From an uncultured Oscillospiraceae bacterium (GTDB lineage: Bacteria > Bacillota > Clostridia > Oscillospirales > Acutalibacteraceae): 6,980 nt of DNA. Both the position numbers and the translations under genes were made by a program. Location: assembly GCA_905198295.1 (NCBI GenBank), contig CAJKBW010000122.1, positions 1-6,980 of the forward strand, written 5' to 3'. Positions 1 to 4,857 of this stretch are shown here, one piece after another (position 1 is the stretch's first letter; each line of letters starts with the position of its first letter). Below the pieces are notes generated by a model that made no database searches, had not been told where the DNA came from, and saw only the letters and a list, made by a program, of their open reading frames with translations.

Positions 1-21
1 GAAAATATTTTTTGCATTTTG

Positions 22-54
22 GACGGGTTGTCGTTACGACAACCCGTCTTTTTT
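22..54 (+). terminator. Intrinsic terminator of an upstream gene outside the window
   Basis: An 11-bp perfect stem (22-32 with 38-48) has a five-base loop in which G33 and C37 can also pair. It is followed directly by six T residues (49-54). The T-tract is on the + strand side only, so it stops rightward transcription. It marks the end of a + strand gene lying left of position 1 and insulates the binding-protein gene that follows. Confidence 0.93.
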
Positions 55-106
55 CGTCAGTGGGGTATGGCCGAGGGTTTGCCGCAGGAAGAAATCGGAT
101 CAAAAC

Positions 107-135
107 TTGATTATCTTCGCGTATAGTGGTATACT
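107..135 (+). promoter_or_regulatory. Extended -10 sigma-A promoter for the binding-protein gene
   Basis: A -35 box TTGATT (107-112, four of six consensus bases) and a -10 box TATACT (130-135, five of six) are separated by exactly 17 bp. TG at 127-128 adds an extended -10 element (TGGTATACT). Transcription would start near 142, giving a leader of about 40 nt before the GTG start at 184. The preceding terminator makes an independent promoter necessary here. An inverted repeat GTATA-GTGG-TATAC (121-134) overlaps the -10 and could be an operator, but it is short. Confidence 0.8.
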
Positions 136-170
136 AAATAAGATTCGAGCTTGAAACAGGCGGTCTTTTT

Positions 171-176
171 GGGAGG
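171..176 (+). promoter_or_regulatory. Ribosome binding site fixing the GTG start at 184
   Basis: GGGAGG lies seven bases before the GTG at 184. This supports 184 over the in-frame TTG at 151, which has no Shine-Dalgarno sequence and would put eleven extra residues, including a Gly-Gly stretch, before the lysine-containing start of the signal peptide. Confidence 0.85.
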
Positions 177-183
177 TGCTGCT

Positions 184-1680
184 GTGAAACCAAAGGCGCT
201 TTTCGCAGCGGTGCTTGCTGCTGCGTTTTGCCTGACGGGGTGCTCCACCCTGCCGAAATCCATAACCGGCGGCGGACAGGATACGGCACCGCCGCAGTCG
301 TCCGCTGTTTCGTCGGGTCCCTTCCGGTTTTCGCTGCGGTACAGCGGGACGGATGTGCTCAATCCCTATACGGCGAAGACGGGCGTGAATTTCGGGCTGT
401 CCGGCCTGCTGTATGAGGGGCTGACGGCGATGGACGATCATATGGAACCGCAGCTTTCGCTGGCGGCTTCGGTGCAGGCGGAGGATCCGCTGCATCCGTC
501 TGCGGTGCTGCGGGAGGATGCGCTCTTTTCGGACGGGACGGCCGTAACGGCGGCGGATGTTGCCGCTTCGTTTGCGCTGGCGAAGACATCTGCACAGTAT
601 GCATCGCTGCTTGCGCTGGTGGAATCGGCTGAGGCGCAGGATTCACGTACGGTGGTTTTCACCTTTTCATCGCGCGAACCGAACTATCTGGCCTGTCTGA
701 GCTTCCCGGTGCTCAAGGCGGATTCTGTGTCCGATGATACGCCGATGGGCAGTGGCCCGTACCGATATAAGGCGGGGGACATCCCCCAGCTGGAGAGCAA
801 TCCGTATGCATCGGCAAAACCGAATCTCGAGCCGGTTTATCTGGTGGCGTCGGAGGACGACAGCACGGCAGTTAATGGGCTCGACAGCGGGACATACAGC
901 TTTGTTTACAGCGACCTGTCCGGCGGTGAGGTGCCGCGAACCAGCGGCGCGAATCTGCGGGTGCCGCTGAATTATCTGGTTTTTCTCGGCATAAATGCAC
1001 AGAATTCCGATTTTGCCAAAAGCGGGGTACGTCTGGCCATATCCGCAGCGTTAAGCCGGAATACGCTGGCCAGTGCCGCTTATTCCAGCTGGGCGACGGC
1101 GGCCGTGTCGCCGTTTCCGGCGCAGTGGACGCCCGCATCGGCGATAAAAGGATGGTCGGCCGGGGAAAATATTGCCGTAGCGGTTGCACATTTGAGCGAT
1201 GCGGGGTATAATACGGAGGATGGCGATGTGTTGTCCTGCCGTCTTCTGGTGAATGAGGATAACCCGTTCCGCACGGCGGCCGCCCGTTCGATTGCGGAGC
1301 AGCTGTCGGCTGTGGGGTTTTCTGTAGAGGTGGAAGAGCTCGCATTCGATGAATATACCAAGCGGATTGATCGGGGCGATTATGATCTGTATCTCGGTGA
1401 AATCCGACTGACCGAGGACATGAGCCTGCGGCCTTTCTTCGCGGAAGACGGCGCTGCGGCAAAGGGTATAGCTGCCGATAGCCTGTCAAAGGACGTTTAT
1501 CAAAAATATCTTGCCGGTGAAAGCACGCTGGAAGAATTCGTCGGCGCATTTGCCGCCGATATGCCGTTTGTGCCGCTGTGCTGGCGGCAGGGGCTGGCGG
1601 CGTATGACCGGGCGCTGGGCGGGGTGAACTCGACTGCGTTCAATGCATTTTATGATGTTGTCAATTGGACCACGGGATAA
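184..1680 (+). CDS. ABC-transporter substrate-binding lipoprotein, peptide/nickel family (SBP_bac_5)
   Basis: This is a predicted extracellular, membrane-anchored solute-binding protein of 498 residues, of the DppA/OppA/NikA type (family 5). The GTG start gives a classic lipoprotein signal: Lys2 and Lys4, a hydrophobic stretch 5-17, and the lipobox L-T-G-C with Cys20 as the acylated residue. A Gly/Ser/Pro/Gln-rich linker runs to about residue 46. The family signature is visible at 109-126 (L-R-E-D-x-x-F-S-D-G-T-x-V-T-A-x-D-V), followed by G-S-G-P-Y at 189-193. A C-terminal lobe contains the usual R-x-A-I-S-A-A-L-S-R helix and ends in P-L-C-W. The length is slightly short for the family but both lobes look complete. 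Peptides are the commonest ligand, but nickel, sugars or heme are possible and the sequence does not decide. No permease or ATPase gene lies next to it. It has its own promoter. Read-through into the Asp23 gene is possible because no T-tracted terminator follows. Confidence 0.88.
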   Translation: MKPKALFAAVLAAAFCLTGCSTLPKSITGGGQDTAPPQSSAVSSGPFRFSLRYSGTDVLNPYTAKTGVNFGLSGLLYEGLTAMDDHMEPQLSLAASVQAEDPLHPSAVLREDALFSDGTAVTAADVAASFALAKTSAQYASLLALVESAEAQDSRTVVFTFSSREPNYLACLSFPVLKADSVSDDTPMGSGPYRYKAGDIPQLESNPYASAKPNLEPVYLVASEDDSTAVNGLDSGTYSFVYSDLSGGEVPRTSGANLRVPLNYLVFLGINAQNSDFAKSGVRLAISAALSRNTLASAAYSSWATAAVSPFPAQWTPASAIKGWSAGENIAVAVAHLSDAGYNTEDGDVLSCRLLVNEDNPFRTAAARSIAEQLSAVGFSVEVEELAFDEYTKRIDRGDYDLYLGEIRLTEDMSLRPFFAEDGAAAKGIAADSLSKDVYQKYLAGESTLEEFVGAFAADMPFVPLCWRQGLAAYDRALGGVNSTAFNAFYDVVNWTTG

Positions 1681-1700
1681 CTGCGGTTCCGATGATAGAC

Positions 1701-1717
1701 GGCGGGAGGTTCCCGCC
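1701..1717 (+). other. Small hairpin between the binding-protein gene and the Asp23 gene
   Basis: A perfect 7-bp GC-rich stem (1701-1707 with 1711-1717) encloses a GGT loop. The next bases are GGGTTACC, so there is no T-tract and it is not a standard intrinsic terminator. It could partly stop transcription, protect the 3' end of the first message, or be chance in GC-rich DNA. I found no convincing promoter in the 69-bp gap, so the Asp23-fakA pair may depend on read-through from position 107 or on a promoter I cannot see. Confidence 0.45.
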
Positions 1718-1734
1718 GGGTTACCACTTCAGGG

Positions 1735-1739
1735 AAAGG
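1735..1739 (+). promoter_or_regulatory. Ribosome binding site fixing the ATG start at 1750
   Basis: AAAGG (part of AGGGAAAGGTG) lies ten bases before the ATG at 1750. The alternative in-frame GTG at 1741 is only one base from this site and is therefore too close. Starting at the ATG also gives the N-terminus typical of the family (M-I-R-I-E-N). Confidence 0.7.
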
Positions 1740-1749
1740 TGTGTGGATT

Positions 1750-2103
1750 ATGATCCGTATTGAGAATCATCTTGGCACCATCGAGATTTCTCAGGAATAT
1801 TTTTCGTATCTGGTCGGTCAGGCGGCATCCTCCTGCTATGGTGTGGCGGGGATGGTCAAGAGCGGCCCGAAGCAGGGGCTTCGTTCGGTGTTTTCCCGGC
1901 GTTCCTATGCCGACGAGGGTATCCGAGTGCGCGGTGAGGGCGATAAGCTTGTGGTGGACCTGCACATTTCGGTGATCTATGGTATGAACATATCCGCCAT
2001 TGCCAAGAGCATCGTCAATAAGGTGCGCTACACGGTGGAAGAGGCCACAGGCCTCGATGTCAAGAAGGTCAATGTCTATATTGACGGCATGAAGTCGGAA
2101 TAA
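1750..2103 (+). CDS. Asp23/Gls24 family envelope-stress protein (YloU-like)
   Basis: This is a 117-residue small soluble protein of the Asp23/Gls24 (DUF322) family. It begins M-I-R-I-E-N-H-L-G-T-I-E-I-S, matches the family core with C29-Y-G-V-x-G-M35, and contains the strand V-V-D-L-H-I-S-V-I-Y-G around 68-78. The region after that, with the motif A-K-S-I-V-N-K-V and a closing V-x-V-Y-I-D-G, is the normal C-terminal half. Its length equals that of the B. subtilis relative YloU, which also sits directly before YloV/FakA. Family members in staphylococci and enterococci are linked to cell-envelope stress. The biochemical role of the YloU branch is not established. It lies 41 bp before fakA on the same strand and is probably cotranscribed with it. 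The alternative GTG start at 1741 would add only three residues. Confidence 0.92.
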   Translation: MIRIENHLGTIEISQEYFSYLVGQAASSCYGVAGMVKSGPKQGLRSVFSRRSYADEGIRVRGEGDKLVVDLHISVIYGMNISAIAKSIVNKVRYTVEEATGLDVKKVNVYIDGMKSE

Positions 2104-2119
2104 TATCCTCAAACAATTG

Positions 2120-2131
2120 CCTTTGCAAAGG
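2120..2131 (+). repeat. Perfect 12-bp palindrome overlapping the fakA ribosome binding site
   Basis: CCTTTGCAAAGG is a perfect palindrome. Its right half supplies the first bases of the fakA Shine-Dalgarno stretch AAAGGGAG (2127-2134), which lies ten bases before the GTG at 2145. In RNA it can form only a short stem (CCTT with AAGG around a TGCA loop), which would weakly mask the ribosome binding site. In DNA it could be a repressor half-site pair. Its function is unproven. Confidence 0.4.
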
Positions 2132-2144
2132 GAGTGCTGTTTTC

Positions 2145-3815
2145 GTGATACAGGGAACCATGCTGCGTGACGCGATGATTTCAGCGTCGAATACACTGAG
2201 CAAAGCCAAACAATCGGTGGATGAGCTGAATATTTTTCCGGTGCCTGATGGGGATACCGGTACAAATATGTCCATGACGATGGCCAACGCCGCGCGCGAG
2301 CTTTCGCGTCTGGCGGAGCCGACGGTCAGCGAGGCGGCCGATGTCGCGTCGGCGGCGTTGCTGCGCGGTGCGCGCGGCAACTCCGGCGTTATACTGTCGC
2401 TGCTGTTCCGTGGTTTTTCCAAGGGGCTTAAGGGAAAGACCGAAGCGAGCGGTGCCGATCTGGCGGATGCGCTCACCCTCGGGGTGGAAGCGGCGTATAA
2501 AGCGGTGATGAAGCCCACCGAGGGGACCATCCTGACGGTGGCGCGTGAAGCGGCCGAGCAGGGCCGTGCTGCGGCTGCGGCTGCCGCCGATCCGAATGCG
2601 GTCTGGGAAACCATCTGTGTCGAAGCGGAGGCTTCGCTTAAGCGCACCCCGGAGCTGCTGCCGGTGCTGAAAAAAGCCGGCGTGGTGGATGCCGGCGGCC
2701 AGGGGCTGTGCATCATTCTGCGCGCCATGCAGAAGGTTTTCGAGGGCGGCGCGGTGGAAGACGGCGAGATAACCGAAAAAACGACAAAAACCAAGGCTGT
2801 AAGTGCGGCTGGTTCCTTTGAAACCGATATTAAATTTACATATTGTACGGAGTTTATCGTTGCCCGTGAAAAGGGCAACGACCGGGATCCGCTGCGCCTG
2901 CGTGCCTATCTGGAATCCATCGGCGACTGTGTCGTAGTGGTTGACGATGAGGAGATCATCAAGGTGCACGTACACACCAACGATCCCGGCAAGGCGCTCA
3001 GCGAGGGCGTAAAATACGGCCAGTTCGAGACGGTTAAGGTTGAGAATATGCGGATCCAGCATGAAAATGCGGGCTGGGTTGAGGATGAGATCGACGAAGC
3101 ACAGGAGCAGCCGGTGCCCGAACGCGCGGAGCCGGAAGAGGAATTTGGCTTTGTGGCGGTAGCGGCCGGTGACGGCCTGCAGGCACTGTTCACCGATCTC
3201 GGCTGCAACCATGTGGTTTCGGGCGGCCAGACGATGAACCCTTCGACCGACGATATTCTCAGTGCGATTGAGGCCACGCCGGCCAAGGTAGTCTATGTGC
3301 TGCCGAATAACAAAAATATCATCCTTGCGGCAGAGCAGGCGATCCCGCTTGCCGATCGGACCGTGCATGTGCTGCAGACCCGCACCATCCCGCAGGGGGT
3401 GTCGGCGATGCTCAGTTTTGATGCGGACCTGAGCGTGGAGGAAAATCTGCTGGCGATGTCCAAGGCGGCGGATAATGTATCTACCGGACAGATCACCTTT
3501 GCCGCGCGGGATAGCGATTATGACGGCCATTCGATCAAGGAAGGCGAAATTCTGGCGCTGGATAACGGCAAGCTTGCCTTTACCGATACTGATATCCGTC
3601 ATGCGGCGGTCAAACTGGCCAAGAGCATGATGAATGCCCGGCGGATTTCCGGCAAGGAAATCGCGTTTATTACCCTGATGTACGGGGAAGGGGTCAGTGA
3701 AGCCGAGGCGGAGGAGGTTCGCGCGGCGGTGCAGGCCAAGGCCGGGGACAATGTGGATATAACAGTGGTCAACGGCGGTCAGCCGGTGTATTATTACATC
3801 CTGTCGATCGAATAA
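2145..3815 (+). CDS. fakA: Fatty acid kinase subunit FakA (DAK2 domain, formerly YloV)
   Basis: FakA uses ATP to phosphorylate fatty acids carried by FakB (DegV family), producing acyl-phosphate for phospholipid synthesis by PlsX/PlsY. The protein has 556 residues, normal for the family. The N-terminal DhaL-like kinase domain (about 1-200) has the Mg-ATP motif D35-G-D-T-G-T-N-M42, the loop R74-G-A-R-G-N-S-G81, E126-G-T and the late motif D182-A-G-G-Q-G-L188. The middle domain (about 225-305) has Cys234 and the pair His275/His277 (H-V-H-T-N-D-P-G). From memory, structural work on S. aureus FakA places a zinc site on the equivalent Cys and two His. A Glu/Pro-rich linker (about 312-333) leads to the C-terminal FakB-binding type domain with G-G-Q-T-M-N-P-S-T-D-D (360-370). 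The GTG start is supported by AAAGGGAG ten bases upstream. No FakB gene is in the window. It is probably transcribed with the Asp23 gene. Confidence 0.94.
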   Translation: MIQGTMLRDAMISASNTLSKAKQSVDELNIFPVPDGDTGTNMSMTMANAARELSRLAEPTVSEAADVASAALLRGARGNSGVILSLLFRGFSKGLKGKTEASGADLADALTLGVEAAYKAVMKPTEGTILTVAREAAEQGRAAAAAAADPNAVWETICVEAEASLKRTPELLPVLKKAGVVDAGGQGLCIILRAMQKVFEGGAVEDGEITEKTTKTKAVSAAGSFETDIKFTYCTEFIVAREKGNDRDPLRLRAYLESIGDCVVVVDDEEIIKVHVHTNDPGKALSEGVKYGQFETVKVENMRIQHENAGWVEDEIDEAQEQPVPERAEPEEEFGFVAVAAGDGLQALFTDLGCNHVVSGGQTMNPSTDDILSAIEATPAKVVYVLPNNKNIILAAEQAIPLADRTVHVLQTRTIPQGVSAMLSFDADLSVEENLLAMSKAADNVSTGQITFAARDSDYDGHSIKEGEILALDNGKLAFTDTDIRHAAVKLAKSMMNARRISGKEIAFITLMYGEGVSEAEAEEVRAAVQAKAGDNVDITVVNGGQPVYYYILSIE

Positions 3816-3818
3816 ACA

Positions 3819-3852
3819 CGGAGGGAGAGGGACGCTTTACCGTTTCCTTCCG
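3819..3852 (+). other. First stem-loop after fakA
   Basis: Bases 3819-3828 can pair with 3843-3852 over ten positions, two of them G-U, around a 14-base loop. No T-tract follows (AAAAGCC), so it is not a terminator on its own. It begins four bases after the fakA stop codon and may stabilise the 3' end of that message or belong to the structured region that follows. Confidence 0.4.
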
Positions 3853-3857
3853 AAAAG

Positions 3858-3913
3858 CCGGCCGGTAGAGAAGGGGCGGAAAATCAGCCGTATCCTTCTT
3901 TTTCTCCGGCCGG
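3858..3913 (+). terminator. Long imperfect hairpin with internal T-tract, possible fakA terminator
   Basis: The palindrome CCGGCCGG occurs at 3858-3865 and again at 3906-3913, so the two copies can form an 8-bp outer stem. Nested inside, AGAAGG (3869-3874) pairs with CCTTCT (3894-3899), and CGG (3877-3879) can pair with CCG (3888-3890). The inner stem is followed by TTTT (3900-3903), which makes the inner part resemble an intrinsic terminator for fakA transcripts. Only three T residues follow the outer stem. Whether it terminates, attenuates or only protects RNA cannot be told from the sequence. Confidence 0.5.
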
Positions 3914-3936
3914 TTTCATATTATGAGGATGTGATC

Positions 3937-3952
3937 CGGCGTAAGAACGCCG
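3937..3952 (+). other. Third stem-loop, just upstream of the PF06541 gene
   Basis: A perfect 6-bp stem (3937-3942 with 3947-3952) holds the tetraloop AAGA and is followed two bases later by TTTT (3955-3958). It is short for a terminator but could act as a weak one. It ends 14 bases before the ribosome binding site. The sequence ATTTTCCG at 3954-3961 is the exact complement of CGGAAAAT at 3877-3884, inside the preceding hairpin, so alternative pairing is possible. Confidence 0.4.
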
Positions 3953-3966
3953 CATTTTCCGAAAGC

Positions 3967-3974
3967 AGAGGAAG
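3967..3974 (+). promoter_or_regulatory. Ribosome binding site fixing the ATG start at 3979
   Basis: AGAGGAAG, with core GAGGA at 3968-3972, lies six bases before the ATG at 3979. The longer in-frame reading from the GTG at 3931 would translate through the third stem-loop and has only a weak, badly placed GAGGA at 3925-3929, one base from that GTG. The ATG start is therefore preferred. Confidence 0.8.
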
Positions 3975-3978
3975 AACT

Positions 3979-4764
3979 ATGACGACGAACAAAACGACTG
4001 TGGCGGAGAAGGAAGAGAGAACACCGGAACTCCAGCCGCAGGAGGCTGTCCTGAAAATCCGTGACGAGTTTCTTGTCGAGCCGGAGGATGAGAAAGTACA
4101 GCCGGCGCCGCCCCAAAAGAAAAAGTTTGCTGAAGGGCTTTGTTTTGACAAGCTGGTGTGGATTTTTGTCATCGGGTGCATTATCGGCTTCATCGTGGAA
4201 ACGCTCTGGTGCTATGCGCGCTGGGGAAAAATCGAAAGCCGAAAGGGGCTGATTTATGGCCCGTTCACGCCGATTTATGGTTTCGGCGGTGTGCTGCTGA
4301 CGCTCGCGCTGTATAAGGTACGTAAGAAAAACGGTTTTTTCGTGTTTGTTTTCAGTGCGATCATCGGTGCCGCGTTTGAGTTCGTGTGTTCCTGGATTCA
4401 GGAGATTGCTTTCGGCACGATCTCCTGGGATTACAGCGGTTCCAAGCTGAATCTTGCCGGCCGGATTAACCTCCAGTACGCAATTTTCTGGGGACTTCTG
4501 GGGATGATTTTTATTCAGCATACCTATCCATTCCTGAGCAAGTACATAGAACGGACGCCGGTCCGGCTCGGCAAATGGCTGACCTGGATTTTTGTGGTGT
4601 TTATGACCCTGGATATGCTGATATCTGCGGTTGCGGTTCGGCGATGGACCGACCGTCAGCTGGGGGAACCGCCCGCGAATGTGATCGAGCAGACGCTGGA
4701 TGAATGGTATCCCGATAAGATGATGGAAAGCATTTATCCCAATATGATGCTGGTCAAAGAATAG
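3979..4764 (+). CDS. PF06541 family membrane protein (putative ABC transporter type IV, CmpB-like)
   Basis: This is a predicted integral membrane protein of 261 residues. A hydrophilic, Glu/Lys/Pro-rich N-terminal tail (1-50) with Lys-Lys-Lys at 47-49 is followed by about five membrane segments at roughly 58-78, 96-113, 119-139, 165-182 and 199-221. Family hallmarks are G-F-I-V-E-T-L-W-C-Y (70-79), the stretch R-K-G-L-I-Y-G-P-F-T-P-I-Y-G-F-G-G (88-104) and the later W-D-Y-S (150-153) with W-G-L-L-G-M (171-176). The C-terminal tail with D-E-W-Y-P-D-K and Y-P-N-M-M also fits. The family is widespread in Clostridia. It is called an ABC-transporter permease in databases, but no ATPase partner is present here and its function is not established. 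The gene stands alone between a structured intergenic region and its own terminator, in a place where Asp23-fakA is often followed directly by recG. I saw only a weak -10 candidate (TATTAT, 3919-3924) without a good -35, so it may be expressed by read-through from fakA. Confidence 0.88.
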   Translation: MTTNKTTVAEKEERTPELQPQEAVLKIRDEFLVEPEDEKVQPAPPQKKKFAEGLCFDKLVWIFVIGCIIGFIVETLWCYARWGKIESRKGLIYGPFTPIYGFGGVLLTLALYKVRKKNGFFVFVFSAIIGAAFEFVCSWIQEIAFGTISWDYSGSKLNLAGRINLQYAIFWGLLGMIFIQHTYPFLSKYIERTPVRLGKWLTWIFVVFMTLDMLISAVAVRRWTDRQLGEPPANVIEQTLDEWYPDKMMESIYPNMMLVKE

Positions 4765-4769
4765 CCGAA

Positions 4770-4798
4770 CGCCTCTCCGTTGTCGGAGAGGCGTTTTT
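4770..4798 (+). terminator. Intrinsic terminator of the PF06541 gene
   Basis: A perfect 10-bp stem (4770-4779 with 4784-4793) has the loop TTGT and is followed by five T residues (4794-4798). It starts six bases after the stop codon. A-A at 4768-4769 can pair with the first T residues. It separates this gene from recG transcriptionally. Confidence 0.94.
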
Positions 4799-4802
4799 CG
4801 GA

Positions 4803-4831
4803 TTCCCTGCGGCGGGATTTTGTGTTATACT
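4803..4831 (+). promoter_or_regulatory. Extended -10 promoter for recG
   Basis: The -10 box TATACT (4826-4831) carries an upstream TG (4823-4824), giving TGTTATACT. The best -35 at 17-bp spacing is TTCCCT (4803-4808), with only three consensus bases, which is typical of promoters that rely on the extended -10. Transcription would start near 4838, about 20 nt before the ATG. Its position directly after a strong terminator supports it. Confidence 0.7.
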
Positions 4832-4843
4832 GATACCATATGT

Positions 4844-4849
4844 AGGAGG
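4844..4849 (+). promoter_or_regulatory. recG: Ribosome binding site fixing the recG start at 4858
   Basis: AGGAGG is a consensus Shine-Dalgarno sequence eight bases before the ATG at 4858. The in-frame GTG at 4852 is only two bases away, too close for efficient initiation, so the ATG is chosen. Confidence 0.88.
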
Positions 4850-4857
4850 CGGTGAAG

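Noticed and set aside
88..98. 11-base sequence GAAGAAATCGG repeated at 6939-6949
   Set aside because: Several matches of this length are expected by chance in a window this size, and the two copies sit in different positions relative to their promoters.
67..126. Short + strand frame from an ATG, 19 codons, in the leader of the binding-protein gene
   Set aside because: The residues look protein-like, but the ATG has no properly spaced Shine-Dalgarno site. The frame lies between a terminator and the -10 box and contains the -35 box, so it would be upstream of the transcription start.
151..183. Longer start (TTG) for the binding protein
   Set aside because: It has no ribosome binding site. It would translate through the good GGGAGG site and add eleven residues that spoil the lipoprotein signal peptide.
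872..1549. Minus-strand open reading frame of 225 codons inside the binding-protein gene
   Set aside because: It is antisense to a well-supported gene and is biased toward Arg, Pro and His. It shows no motif I recognise.
1658..1663. TTGTCA as a -35 box for an Asp23 promoter
   Set aside because: No acceptable -10 sequence lies 16-18 bp downstream.
2181..3602. Minus-strand open reading frame of 473 codons inside fakA
   Set aside because: It is the antisense shadow of a clearly recognised gene. It has Arg/His/Gln-rich composition typical of antisense translation in GC-rich DNA and shows no domain I recognise.
3931..3978. Longer start (GTG) for the PF06541 protein
   Set aside because: The spacing to any Shine-Dalgarno sequence is poor, and the frame would pass through a stem-loop. 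The ATG at 3979 has a well-placed GAGGA.
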